Positions 17,601 to 24,228 of a stretch of DNA of 42,639 bases are shown here, in pieces (positions within the stretch are counted from its first letter, which is position 1; each line of letters begins with the position of its first letter). Source of the stretch: a virus; IMG/VR virus record IMGVR_UViG_3300025141_000219, positions 1 to 42,639 of that record; one strand, 5' to 3'. The position numbers and the translations under genes were made by a program. The notes under the pieces were generated by a model, which made no database searches, had not been told where the DNA came from, and saw only the letters and a list, made by a program, of their open reading frames with translations.

Positions 17601-18783
17601 CCCTGGCCTCCGCGACTGGCTCCAGATGGAGGAGACCGAGATCCCGATCAAGGACACGGGGACGGGCGCAGCCACCGGCGAGATGAGGTCGATCTTCAAC
17701 GTCAATCCCCACCGGATGTACCTCTTCATGTCGGTCATCGGTCGGTTCGTGAACACCGCACAGGAGGGGGTCGAGGCGGTTCAGGGGGTCATGGGCGACG
17801 ACTCCATCCAGCAGCAGCAGAAGTCCATGCCCGAGCGGATCCTCCAGCTGATCAGCGGCGCAAAGTTCGCCACCATCGACCTCCAGCGGCGGCAGACCAT
17901 CGGTTTCGGGGTCGAACACACCGCCGCCTACGATGGGTACGGCAGCACCTACGAAGAGATGGCGCGGTGGTGGTCGGCGGGCCAGATGCCGGACGGCACC
18001 CCGTACACCGGCGCGATGATGATGGAGGCCCGCGCTGACATCAAAGAAGAACTCGCCCAGGACCTCGCTGTGGCAGACAACAACCTCGTCAAGGCCGGGC
18101 ACCTGTCCCGGGAAGAGGTGGCGGACCGTGAGTTCCTGCGGATCTCGCTGTTGTCAGGAGAGGACCGCAAGCTGGCCGAGCTTGATAATTTGAACCCGGA
18201 CAACTTCCGGCTGGGGGACGGCTCGGTGAACTGGGACGGGTACTGGCTGGAGTTCGACCAGCGATACGAGGCGCTCTCGCCCGAGCAGAAGGCCCTCCTA
18301 GATGCCCGCAAAGAGGAGACAATCATGCGGCTACCCGAAGGTGCCCGGCCAATGGAGCGCCTGATCCAGCAGGCGTTCGATGTTTCCCGGCAGATCGCCG
18401 ACGTGCCCGGCTGGGTCACTGCCGCCGGTGGTGCCGTCAACCCGGCGATGGCGGAGCAACTGGACGAGGCGGACCGGTACATCCGGGGGCTGGCCCGGGG
18501 GCTGGGCGAGGGGGCGATGGAGTTCGCCCGCCAGGAGTACATCCGCAACTCTGCCTACCCGGGGACGCCGGGGGAGAAGATGCGGATGGTGGACATGCTG
18601 CGCCAGGTAGAGCGGAATCCGCTCCGCGCCCAGCTGCGGGTGCATCACGCGGCCCTCTTGAAGGCTGTGTTCGGCGACGTGCCGATGGACGTCCTCGGTT
18701 CGCAGCCGGTCCAACGACAGATTGCCACGGCCCAGCAGCGGTCGCTTGGGGGGGGGGCGCTTGGCGGTGGTCCCCGCGGGTGA
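11653..18783 (+). CDS. Giant polyvalent virion protein with zincin motif, 2376 residues
   Basis: GTG 11653 directly after the previous stop. Parts in order: helical, Arg/Gln-rich N-terminus; region about 440-680 with DYLHRYWGHH-type motifs seen in large polyvalent proteins; region about 770-1030 with AALSPRT, LTIDGHMF and DIQGLLW, resembling an uncharacterised phage domain (DUF7178-like); zincin motif H1086-E-x2-H1090 in a TLVHEQGHFIRRF context; a beta-rich part 1230-1390; a doubtful linker 1390-1500; a C-terminal polyvalent-type domain with NDLTPFEKMGPRRLAFFYT near 1800. Such proteins are packaged and injected in other phages. No tape-measure features. Frame integrity near 15854-16150 is uncertain. 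Confidence 0.75.
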   Translation: MARLPRAWRFATPQLAMRQVSDRVARRATEQQESRREALSIGGISNVNNARLHTARSAQLRAQQLQFIQQRENGRSREAMVNQERMRQISVNSRLAAAANNEAARLSVQPDYPAGQPYTLDRQLREITAAEYALPPGQRIGSDAYYQRILATQPTNLAQYGPQEDGGDPRWRDIPLLSGFFRKPESEGGVGESSIFDMPVFGGLFATSGFFWDKTGSLLEFTGDFMERDQNLARLKRATGEPLLKGLMSVLLWLQENGAEPIGGLLTAPSPRGDYRSVPLFYFDDPDPETGEPGYGVGMRNWMDNLFDGTGEYSGLYQDEVDAGPLGNFWNNFRAAWGRGGELWRESNEPFAGYKGGIEILTDPLSWLWTPASAALKAGSKAGLVRLVKYADNADPSVLNAPLRTAIKGIDTFGTHFSNEYRWWRVGAPKMHEMLRRYQAEHRAIPRRVFDMVEQAIGSNRRTGGVTGQRGISEFQDYFLSDAARAESHMHDLLERYPEMVPQEVLDDAAKLESIGFEDLSDADMRKVLEWHRDEWRPGAEREKIAAGFNPDFKIDDYLHRYWGHHLDDALAYTPPSAMKEGKLGSAYRRSSQVPEEGMVPSFLYSIIRDRIETRLFALRKNFIADVVGEWGIHPETLQPVKGGKRFAGQREFVTELKRLQTELGDVMPQVAEVNSDILMARGQMIRAGMTPEVADEFIEKVLMPSAQWAVTLDPQRFPTIADYTRELPTWIKGSDEMAQALQSGPDPDVLFEWMDDIQVPTSPDMAELKRIVDDGLGKRGAGWRAWYENAGGSYQILMPDEHHARFFSKVAAALSPRTQLRANVQEALAVTFNIRAGRPWNTNLRVPNWGGKWAREGGKQPVINNLRSRRPNVERVLLAFGVDPQNPARKLLVPNRRPFDKRLLEKTGEKKLIADTGVMTDELGALQGNKVVSYDINKVEGMTGQTGRLDALMGIAPLTIDGHMFNFYGQGGTTSFEYFGSVKRTQDVADEFGLAGTDIQGLLWGEQLERAGRGGSQSVTMTMSEMIEIDSDAIRRMWGGDAFDPFLKETVDKRIRGAIRFAAEEGNAQPMVYLFETADFRTLVHEQGHFIRRFLPKPHYDAVAEVYTQGGKWTREAEEAFASDFTDFVVSSRVADHPKFRWGIRDAFHQVKTILKAIYNDMVGKTLGNTRPMPARHIFEEWFSNAGPTVDAASATRQFNPQVVVAPAEGATQKATKFGDADSLKGEFDQAVQAHADTVGGSDKILGVQVNRGAWFNPETQKLQPEFSTIIDLAPDVPMENVYDFADQVGRSQKQWETWVVGPEADAAKIGVHAETWFDIKLGGQVSSKEAGAYLKILEVLGGGATVTPDGRILLMNSAPYQVTRQGTLAYNQASTWLKRTADDIDGLLRNAGHSGATITPRRGHIRRLNTGGTGTQPATVGGAYPRGQATPVVGSETFDIPTRSAGGAGVEAEVTEALRGVRPDGGGAGAAAVDPSVAAGSRSATGGSLSDLPRRRPRVPTTDDIERYQDLKGGYSGTPEQIWDQRVAANDLPELPLTYGKQKRPPPGYAEYYPKGPVGFYPIAGGTELVEAEARALAKGPGVASVTLDPGAKGIETTLQRTKGGLGIKKNEMYWLPEEIKKALEMGDDPLKQFRVFRGYDKGAAYMKLLFTRFFTDYHARNFWSGYHNMVLDGVWNPQYIFKAGHVLMSYMFPDAKWAAKTVNRVPIDDYLHSLRADGVLGTGQVSGEIDELLGGITSELGMPKAKGGKLGRALEFSQTAAEFIENIPRVAHHLGLTAQKVPFRQAGKRVRRLQVDYNDLTPFEKMGPRRLAFFYTYARKMGPVMAHEMLKGRKLAGVNMGPTAMVYSRTTRGLQNLFDPTGEDTRKEAGLANAWLWDRFSFAMGRTPDGNPKILYATGLPVELINNFWMGNAGRTFDMWKSQVQPLLKAPFEAPIQALWDPDTAGKTVSPNYSTFTHRTVDDPSYQNWFRRGAPFINKIPGLRDWLQMEETEIPIKDTGTGAATGEMRSIFNVNPHRMYLFMSVIGRFVNTAQEGVEAVQGVMGDDSIQQQQKSMPERILQLISGAKFATIDLQRRQTIGFGVEHTAAYDGYGSTYEEMARWWSAGQMPDGTPYTGAMMMEARADIKEELAQDLAVADNNLVKAGHLSREEVADREFLRISLLSGEDRKLAELDNLNPDNFRLGDGSVNWDGYWLEFDQRYEALSPEQKALLDARKEETIMRLPEGARPMERLIQQAFDVSRQIADVPGWVTAAGGAVNPAMAEQLDEADRYIRGLARGLGEGAMEFARQEYIRNSAYPGTPGEKMRMVDMLRQVERNPLRAQLRVHHAALLKAVFGDVPMDVLGSQPVQRQIATAQQRSLGGGALGGGPRG
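15766..15771 (+). promoter_or_regulatory. Perfect TATAAT hexamer inside the giant gene
   Basis: A consensus -10 hexamer lies 31 bases before the ATG of the alternate frame at 15803. A gtgacc at 15742-15747, 18 bases upstream, is a poor -35. It may be chance, but TATAAT is rare in this GC-rich sequence. Confidence 0.3.
15803..16270 (+). other. Alternate-frame coding segment within the giant gene
   Basis: Open in the +1 frame relative to the giant gene for 155 residues. Its middle (LTPVVQELSQLQLEELTPVG and following) is a natural amphipathic helical sequence, while the giant frame over the same bases is Gly/Ala/Arg-rich and unnatural. The reverse holds before about 15840 and after about 16150. 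Either a nested gene overprints the giant gene, or two one-base homopolymer errors (C6 at 15854-15859, C4 at 16147-16150) displaced the frame and this segment really belongs to the giant protein. Confidence 0.5.
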
Positions 18784-18806
18784 CCGGGCAGGTCGCTGGA
18801 GTGTAG

Positions 18807-18878
18807 TACAATCTGTGGCAGGTCATAGACCGTTGCTCGCTGGCAAGGCGGGGGACGGTCTTTTTTTGTGGGAGCGAT
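18807..18878 (+). ncRNA. Promoter and structured leader of scaffold/capsid operon (copy 2)
   Basis: tacaat (18807-18812) is a good -10 box. A hairpin follows at 18827-18861: lower stem agaccgt/acggtct, upper stem ctcgc/gcggg, loop tggcaag, then seven T, and the Shine-Dalgarno gggag before ATG 18879. It is homologous to the portal leader at 6086-6156. The hairpin plus T-run resembles an intrinsic terminator, so regulation by read-through is plausible. Confidence 0.6.
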
Positions 18879-19751
18879 ATGGCAGACGAGTCAGAGAACG
18901 GGTCTACCGCCGTCCAGTCACTCGCAGAGGTATACGCCGAGCAGGCGGATGCCGCGAAGGTGACTACGGACATCCCGGGCGTATCGTCCGGCGATGCCCT
19001 ACCGGAGGCGCAGGACCCGGCGGGCAGCGGTTCTACGGAGCCGCCCCCCGACGCGACTAGTGACCAGACCAACGGTTCTACGGAGCCGGGTGCCGACCCT
19101 GAGGGTTCTGCGGAGCCTGCTGACGGGAAGGGTTCTGCGGAGCCTCAGGCTGGGACGGTCGATCTGGACAACCTCACGGACGATGCCTTCGACCGCATCA
19201 TGCAGCACCCGAGGATGGTGAAGAACCAGGACGACCTGGTACGCCGGACCCGGGGCGACATCGATACGGAGAGGGCGCGAATCCAAGAGGAGCAAGCGGT
19301 GAAGGAGCGCGAGGACGCCGTCCTCAACGGAGACCAGCCCAAGCTGGCCGAACTCCAACGCCAAGAGCGCACTCAGATTCTCCAAGACCGACTCCAGAAT
19401 ACCGTGTCGCTACAGATAGCTGACGGTGTTCACGACCTTCTCGCCACGGACGGCCACGGCGTGGAGTGGACCAGTTCAGATCGACAATCCTGCAAGAACA
19501 CCTCCCAGATCTTCGACCGATGGCGGGGCAAGCTGATCGAAGGCAACGATGCCAAGGTTGAAGCCCGGGCCAAGGAGATTGCTGACGCTCGTGCCGTGGA
19601 AGACGCGGACGCTCGACGCCGGGGCATCCCGGCACCGTCCCGTAGTTCCGGCGCGGCTGCTGGGGGTGAGGCGCAGAAACCCGGACCAAACGCAAGTATC
19701 GCTGAGATCCACGCTTATGAGATGGACCAGGCGAGACTGGCTGCTTCATAG
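18879..19751 (+). CDS. Probable scaffolding protein, 290 residues
   Basis: Placed directly before the major capsid gene, as scaffold genes usually are. It is strongly acidic and helical with few aromatic residues. Residues 50-85 hold four GS(T/A)EP repeats in a flexible part, residues 115-170 form a long charged helix (RTRGDIDTERARIQEEQAVK), and the C-terminus ends in a basic helix-like stretch, the typical capsid-binding end. Assignment rests on position and composition, not on a specific motif. Confidence 0.65.
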   Translation: MADESENGSTAVQSLAEVYAEQADAAKVTTDIPGVSSGDALPEAQDPAGSGSTEPPPDATSDQTNGSTEPGADPEGSAEPADGKGSAEPQAGTVDLDNLTDDAFDRIMQHPRMVKNQDDLVRRTRGDIDTERARIQEEQAVKEREDAVLNGDQPKLAELQRQERTQILQDRLQNTVSLQIADGVHDLLATDGHGVEWTSSDRQSCKNTSQIFDRWRGKLIEGNDAKVEARAKEIADARAVEDADARRRGIPAPSRSSGAAAGGEAQKPGPNASIAEIHAYEMDQARLAAS

Positions 19752-19763
19752 GAGCTTATTTAG

Positions 19764-20720
19764 ATGGCACTCCCATCGAGTTTCAACACCGACGTACTAG
19801 CGTCAACCATCCGACACTGGATGACGGCGAATGGGTTCGTTGACAATATCTTTCAGAGCAACGCGCTCTTCTACCTGATTCAGGAGAAGAGCCGCAGCGG
19901 CGGCATGGTCGGTGGCGGTCACGCCATCGTCCAGCCTCTTGAGTACGCGAAGAACGGCACGGCTGGTTCTTACAGCGGGTACGACCTGCTGGACATCAGC
20001 CCGGCTGAGATCTTCACGGCTGCGGAGTTCTCCTGGCGACAGTTGTTCGTCTCCGTCTCGATCAGCGGACTGGAGCAACTCCAGAACGCTGGGTCTGAGT
20101 CGCAGTTGAGCGTCTTGGAAGGCCGCTTGAAGAACGCCCGGAGGTCGATGATCTCCGAGTTCGACGCGCAGCTGTACCTGGATGGCACCGGCAACAATTC
20201 CAAGAACATCACCGGCCTCGCGCTGGCGGTTGACTCCGCTGGCACCTACGGCGGCATCAGCCGAACCACAGAGACCTGGTGGAGTTCCAAGGAAACCGCT
20301 GCTGGTGGAGTCCTAACAACCGGCATGATGCAGACCATGTACAACGACTGCCAGAAGGCAGCCCCGAAGGAAGCCCCGGACGTGATCCTCACGACCCAGG
20401 CCATCCACGAGGGGTATGAGGATCTGCTGGAGCCGGACAAGCGCTTCCAGAACTCGGAGATGGCCTCGGCTGGCTTCGAGAACCTGAAGTACAAGGGCGC
20501 TCCCGTGATCTGGGACCCGGACGCCACGTCTCAGACCATGTGGTTCCTGAACTCCGACTACTTCACCCTGGTCACCCACACGAGCCGGGACTTTGTCGCT
20601 ACCCCGATGAAGTCGCCGATCAACCAGGACGCGGAGTCGATGCAGATCCTCTGGGCCGGTAATTTGACCCAGTCGAACTGCAAGAAGTCCGGCAAACTCA
20701 CGGGCATCACCAACTCATAG
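19764..20720 (+). CDS. Major capsid protein, 318 residues
   Basis: Length and pattern fit an HK97-fold coat protein without a large N-terminal delta domain. Recognisable stretches are a spine-helix region (ESQLSVLEGRLKNARRSMI), the acidic TTQAIHEGYEDLLEPDKRF and the A-domain strands LKYKGAPVIWDP and MWFLNSDYFTLVTH, typical of coat proteins of small temperate phages. It would assemble the icosahedral shell with the scaffold upstream. A short UUCG hairpin follows the gene at 20729-20740. Confidence 0.82.
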   Translation: MALPSSFNTDVLASTIRHWMTANGFVDNIFQSNALFYLIQEKSRSGGMVGGGHAIVQPLEYAKNGTAGSYSGYDLLDISPAEIFTAAEFSWRQLFVSVSISGLEQLQNAGSESQLSVLEGRLKNARRSMISEFDAQLYLDGTGNNSKNITGLALAVDSAGTYGGISRTTETWWSSKETAAGGVLTTGMMQTMYNDCQKAAPKEAPDVILTTQAIHEGYEDLLEPDKRFQNSEMASAGFENLKYKGAPVIWDPDATSQTMWFLNSDYFTLVTHTSRDFVATPMKSPINQDAESMQILWAGNLTQSNCKKSGKLTGITNS

Positions 20721-20728
20721 GATCGGAC

Positions 20729-20740
20729 GGGCTTCGGCCC
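20729..20740 (+). other. Short UUCG hairpin after capsid gene
   Basis: gggc-ttcg-gccc, a stable tetraloop hairpin, within a possible larger stem acggg/cccgt (20727-20750). It has no T-run, so it is more likely a message-stabilising or attenuating structure between the capsid gene and the next gene than a full terminator. Confidence 0.45.
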
Positions 20741-20767
20741 AGTATCCCGTAAGGGGGAAAACTAAAA

Positions 20768-21253
20768 ATGATCCGAGGCAGAAATCTAGACTTCATCGAT
20801 AACGACAAGGTCTACTTCGGGACGCCGGAAACAACGGGCGTCCGCCCGGTCTGGCTCGTGTGGACCGGGTCGCAGTTAACGCTTGGGGCGACCGATGCGG
20901 GCACATACCTGCGCCTAGCGAACGTCTCACTACTGCATCACGAGATTACGGACCCCGGAGACGCGGGAGCGGTCCCCGTCACCGACTCGGGATTCTGCAA
21001 TCTCGTCACCGCAGGAGCGGAGACGCGGACGATGGCGATTCCGGCAGCTGAGGGCTTGGAGATCACGATCAACATGCTCACTGATGGCGGGAATGGAGTG
21101 CTTACCGTGGCGTCGGCGGTCAACGCGACAGGGAACAACACACTCACGTTCGGCGCAACGTCGGACGTGGTGCGTTTCCTGGCGGTAGACAACGGCGGCA
21201 CCCTGGCCTGGCGAATCATCGCCAACGACGGCGTAGCCCTCAGCACTGTTTAA
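20768..21253 (+). CDS. Probable capsid decoration protein, 161 residues
   Basis: ATG 20768 follows aaggggga. The protein is beta-rich, with many Thr/Val/Gly strands (for example NNTLTFGATSDVVRFLAVDN) and few charged helices. Position right after the coat gene and this composition fit a head decoration or head-fibre protein. The C-terminal half resembles compact beta domains seen in phage virion accessory proteins. Not assigned to a named family. Confidence 0.6.
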   Translation: MIRGRNLDFIDNDKVYFGTPETTGVRPVWLVWTGSQLTLGATDAGTYLRLANVSLLHHEITDPGDAGAVPVTDSGFCNLVTAGAETRTMAIPAAEGLEITINMLTDGGNGVLTVASAVNATGNNTLTFGATSDVVRFLAVDNGGTLAWRIIANDGVALSTV

Positions 21254-21255
21254 GG

Positions 21256-21546
21256 ATGAGTGAACCAGTGTCCCGCGATCAGGACCTTTACTACCTAGAA
21301 GAGCTACAGATGGATCTCCAGGAGGACCTGGAAGTCATCAATGCTCAAGGCGCTGCTTACGGCCAGGCTGCCGAGGAGTCCCATCGACTCCTTGTGCGGA
21401 CTGAGGGCGTGAAGCAGTACCTGCAAGGGAAGTTGGCCCAGGTCGCGGAGGCACTGGTTACTCTCAACGCCGAGCCGTCGGAGAACGGCGTGGCGGACCC
21501 AGACCTCATTAAGGTCGCAGCCCCCGGCGATAACCCGGGGGAGTAA
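21256..21546 (+). CDS. Small coiled-coil protein, 96 residues
   Basis: Starts three bases after the previous stop. Residues 5-75 are acidic and helical with heptad spacing (YYLEELQMDLQEDLEVINAQ; GVKQYLQGKLAQVAEALVTL), indicating a coiled coil. It lies between two probable decoration genes. Role unknown; a minor head or neck part is possible. Confidence 0.65.
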   Translation: MSEPVSRDQDLYYLEELQMDLQEDLEVINAQGAAYGQAAEESHRLLVRTEGVKQYLQGKLAQVAEALVTLNAEPSENGVADPDLIKVAAPGDNPGE

Positions 21547-21577
21547 TGCCGTGACAAGCGGCGAGGAGAAAACCTAG

Positions 21578-22096
21578 ATGGCAACGGAAAGCAACAGCAA
21601 CACCTTCAACTCCGAGTTTCGGAAGGTGATCGATCCTCTCGGGGCGAATCTCGATCAGGTCGATAGTTCGGCCAAGCACACGCTGGGCACCCACGCTCGC
21701 GACTCTCGCGGCGGGGTCTACGTGTACCTGAAGGGCGTGGCGAGTAACGTCCAGTTCGCATGGGTGAACTACTTCATCGGCGGGGACATCACGGCGGCTG
21801 TCGCTCTGGCGACGACCACCACAGTGGACACCCGGGATCCGATTGCGGTGTCCTGCGCGGCCATCACGGCTGACGAGTACGGCTGGTTCCAAATCCAGGG
21901 ACCGGCCTACGCTCGCTACCTGGTGAGCATGGCGACAGGCAGCACGGTCCAGAGTACGACCACGGCGGGATGCATGGATGACACCGACACCACAACCGTG
22001 GTGGGGGTCGTCTGCGCCGAGACCGAGGGCGGCAGCGGGACCGACAACCTGAAGACGTTCCTCGTCTTCCCGCCCCAGGCAGGAATCGCTCTCTAG
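21578..22096 (+). CDS. Probable decoration/minor capsid protein, 172 residues
   Basis: ATG 21578 after gaggagaaaa. Beta-rich sequence with a pattern common in phage decoration proteins: YVYLKGVASNVQFAWVNYF, alternating Thr strands, then DEYGWFQIQGPAYARYLV, where the YGW(F/V)Q(I/V)xG motif is typical. It would coat the shell after expansion. Two cysteines occur but no zinc motif. Confidence 0.65.
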   Translation: MATESNSNTFNSEFRKVIDPLGANLDQVDSSAKHTLGTHARDSRGGVYVYLKGVASNVQFAWVNYFIGGDITAAVALATTTTVDTRDPIAVSCAAITADEYGWFQIQGPAYARYLVSMATGSTVQSTTTAGCMDDTDTTTVVGVVCAETEGGSGTDNLKTFLVFPPQAGIAL

Positions 22097-22098
22097 TT

Positions 22099-22434
22099 AT
22101 GAGTACAGAGACACCGGTGGGGCGCGCCCATCTGTGCTTCAAGGGGCACGAGTTCATGGCGGTGCGGCGCGAGGGATCTCGCGTCGCCCCCATGTGCCCT
22201 GTGTGTGCGGAGAACGGCTCCCTCTCAACTGGCCGCTTGATCGACTCGTCTTCCAACGAGATCTACGGCAAACCTAATATAAGCATCCCCTCCAAGTTCC
22301 ACGTCGGGTGGTACGACGTTCACGACCGAAGCCCGAAGGAACTGGCGAAGGATCCGACTATCGAGAGATACGCACCGTCCCAAGTGAGGACGGGCCAGAC
22401 CAATCAGGGCGGGATGAGCCGCCTAGAGGATTAG
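22099..22434 (+). CDS. Zinc-ribbon-like small protein, 111 residues
   Basis: Starts three bases after the previous stop. C13-x3-H17 and C33-x2-C36 could form a zinc site resembling a short ribbon (LCFKGH...CPVC). The rest is polar with a KFHVGWYDVHDRSPKELAKD stretch. No family recognised. It stands within the virion gene block, next to a C2H2 finger gene. Confidence 0.6.
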   Translation: MSTETPVGRAHLCFKGHEFMAVRREGSRVAPMCPVCAENGSLSTGRLIDSSSNEIYGKPNISIPSKFHVGWYDVHDRSPKELAKDPTIERYAPSQVRTGQTNQGGMSRLED

Positions 22435-22446
22435 GAGTCCGCCACC

Positions 22447-23031
22447 ATGCCTGACATCGACCGACCAGCACAGACCATCGAAGAGAAGTTCCTGACCCAC
22501 CGACGGGCTGCCTGGGGCGACCCGGAGGAAAAGCGCCGGTTTCCAAAAAAAGAGCAGTTAAAGTTCCTATGGGGATCACTGGGTGCCACTAAGGAGGAGG
22601 CCGAACGGATCCAGTCCATCCCTATTGGTCCTGGCGTCCCGCTGGAGTCCGCCGCTGACCTGGCCGACATCGTGCGAGAGCGCCAAGATATGGATTTCCC
22701 ATTCACCGATGCGGAGATGGAAGTGGATGAGTCCTTGGTGGCGGTGGCTGGGCTGGAGGCGGTGGTTGCCAGCGACGGCAGCACCTACACCGAGGAAGCC
22801 CCCGGGCCTGCCCCGGTCCATTACTGCTTGTTCTGCGAGCGGTCCTTCGGATCCGCCGCTGGCTTGAAGAGCCACGAGAACTCGAAGGCCCACCTGGCCC
22901 GCGTCAGGGAGGCCGAGGGGACGCCTGCGCCCGCTCCTGCTGACGCCACCAGAGTGGACGGGAACGCACCGATCACCAGCGGCACCGAGAGCGCCAGCAT
23001 GGAAGTAGACCCGGAGCTACTGGAGGAGTAG
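22447..23031 (+). CDS. C2H2-finger protein in virion region, 194 residues
   Basis: ATG 22447 after aggag. N-terminal 100 residues are helical and charged (DPEEKRRFPKKEQLKFLWG). A classical finger follows: C127-x2-C130-x12-H143-x5-H149 with Phe134 and Leu140 at the core positions. The tail is Pro/Ala-rich and acidic. Between decoration and head-tail adaptor genes, a finger is unexpected; it might bind DNA in the head or a partner protein. The same finger type occurs at 3327 and in the RecT gene. Confidence 0.7.
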   Translation: MPDIDRPAQTIEEKFLTHRRAAWGDPEEKRRFPKKEQLKFLWGSLGATKEEAERIQSIPIGPGVPLESAADLADIVRERQDMDFPFTDAEMEVDESLVAVAGLEAVVASDGSTYTEEAPGPAPVHYCLFCERSFGSAAGLKSHENSKAHLARVREAEGTPAPAPADATRVDGNAPITSGTESASMEVDPELLEE

Positions 23032-24228
23032 TTGGCTACTAATACCCGCGCACAGCTGAGGGCGGCGGTCCTCCGGGAACTGAACCCCGGTAAGGACAGC
23101 TTCGTCTCGGACACGGCGACTAGCCACGGGACCGCGACCACGGTGGTCTGCTCCCGACTAACCTCGTTCCGGCGGACGAAGTCGTTCTACCAGGGGAAGC
23201 AACTCTACATCCCCGGCGCGGCGGCGGCGGACCAGACCCGTATCATCAACGACTTTGACCCGGACAACGGCACGGTCACTCTCGACCGGGCCGTCTCGGG
23301 GACTCCGGTGACGGTAAGCGGGACCGCGTTCGAGATCTTCCCCACGTTCGACGTGGGGCGGATCCACCGCACGATCAACCGGACCCTCAGGAACTGCGAG
23401 TACGTGTCCCGGGTGAAGTTGTACGGTGTGTCTGGGACGACGTTCTACGACCTAACTACCGCCACCCGGAATCTGATAATCGACGCCACCAATAAGAACC
23501 TCGACTTCCAGGAGGTGTCTACCGAGTACAACGAGGTGCTGACCGAGGACGAGTACGACGCCGACGACCTGGCGACCCATATCCAGACGGTAATGAACGA
23601 CACCAGCGGGATCTCGAACACGTACACGGTCACCTTCAGCCGGACCACGGGCAAGTTCACCATCGCCCGGGACACCGGCTCGGCGGCAATCGCCCTGCTC
23701 TGGAAGACCGGCACCAACGGCTACGACAACACCCTCACCAACCCCGGCACCGTGATGGGGTTCACCGTTGCCGCCGACGATTCCGGTGCGACGACCTACA
23801 CCAGCGATAGCGCGGTTGACACCAACACCTGGATCGAGGAGAGTCGCCAGGTCGGGCGGTCCCGGTGGCACTGGTCCGGTGGGTTCGGGGATATCCTGAC
23901 CCCCCGCCAGATGGGCCTCCACGAACACAACAAGCACGTCGAGACGTATGTGAGAACCCAGCTGTACTCCTCCAGCCACTCCTTGTGGGTCCCGACGCTG
24001 CGCCCATTCAGAGAACTGACCGCTGAGACCCACGTCACCACAGCCAACATCGACATGGTCGTGGCCGGGACGCTCAGGTATCTCTATCTGGCTCTGGTTG
24101 CGGATGAAAGCGCCGGTCATGCCGAGCAGTACACAGACCTGCTGGAGTTCTGGACCGGGGAGTTCGGGGTCCAGACACGGCTTCACCAGGGCAGACTGCC
24201 ACGCCAGACTTACGGGGAGGTGGCGTAG
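23032..24228 (+). CDS. Head-tail adaptor / tail tubular A-like protein, 398 residues
   Basis: TTG 23032 directly follows the previous stop with ggagga upstream. N-terminal helix RAQLRAAVLRELNPGKD and alternating strands resemble podovirus adaptor proteins that seat on the portal, followed by a beta domain (residues 140-290) and a C-terminal helical part (YTDLLEFWTGEFGVQ). The next gene is beta-propeller-like, the usual neighbour in short-tailed phages. Assignment is by pattern and order. Confidence 0.55.
   Translation: MATNTRAQLRAAVLRELNPGKDSFVSDTATSHGTATTVVCSRLTSFRRTKSFYQGKQLYIPGAAAADQTRIINDFDPDNGTVTLDRAVSGTPVTVSGTAFEIFPTFDVGRIHRTINRTLRNCEYVSRVKLYGVSGTTFYDLTTATRNLIIDATNKNLDFQEVSTEYNEVLTEDEYDADDLATHIQTVMNDTSGISNTYTVTFSRTTGKFTIARDTGSAAIALLWKTGTNGYDNTLTNPGTVMGFTVAADDSGATTYTSDSAVDTNTWIEESRQVGRSRWHWSGGFGDILTPRQMGLHEHNKHVETYVRTQLYSSSHSLWVPTLRPFRELTAETHVTTANIDMVVAGTLRYLYLALVADESAGHAEQYTDLLEFWTGEFGVQTRLHQGRLPRQTYGEVA

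Noticed and set aside
16387-18102. 571-residue open frame on the minus strand
   Set aside because: Antisense shadow of the giant gene; composition typical of reversed GC-rich coding DNA, no Shine-Dalgarno.
11653-18783. Tape-measure protein
   Set aside because: No long uninterrupted coiled coil or transmembrane segments, it precedes the capsid gene, and no tail-tube genes exist; polyvalent-type motifs fit better.
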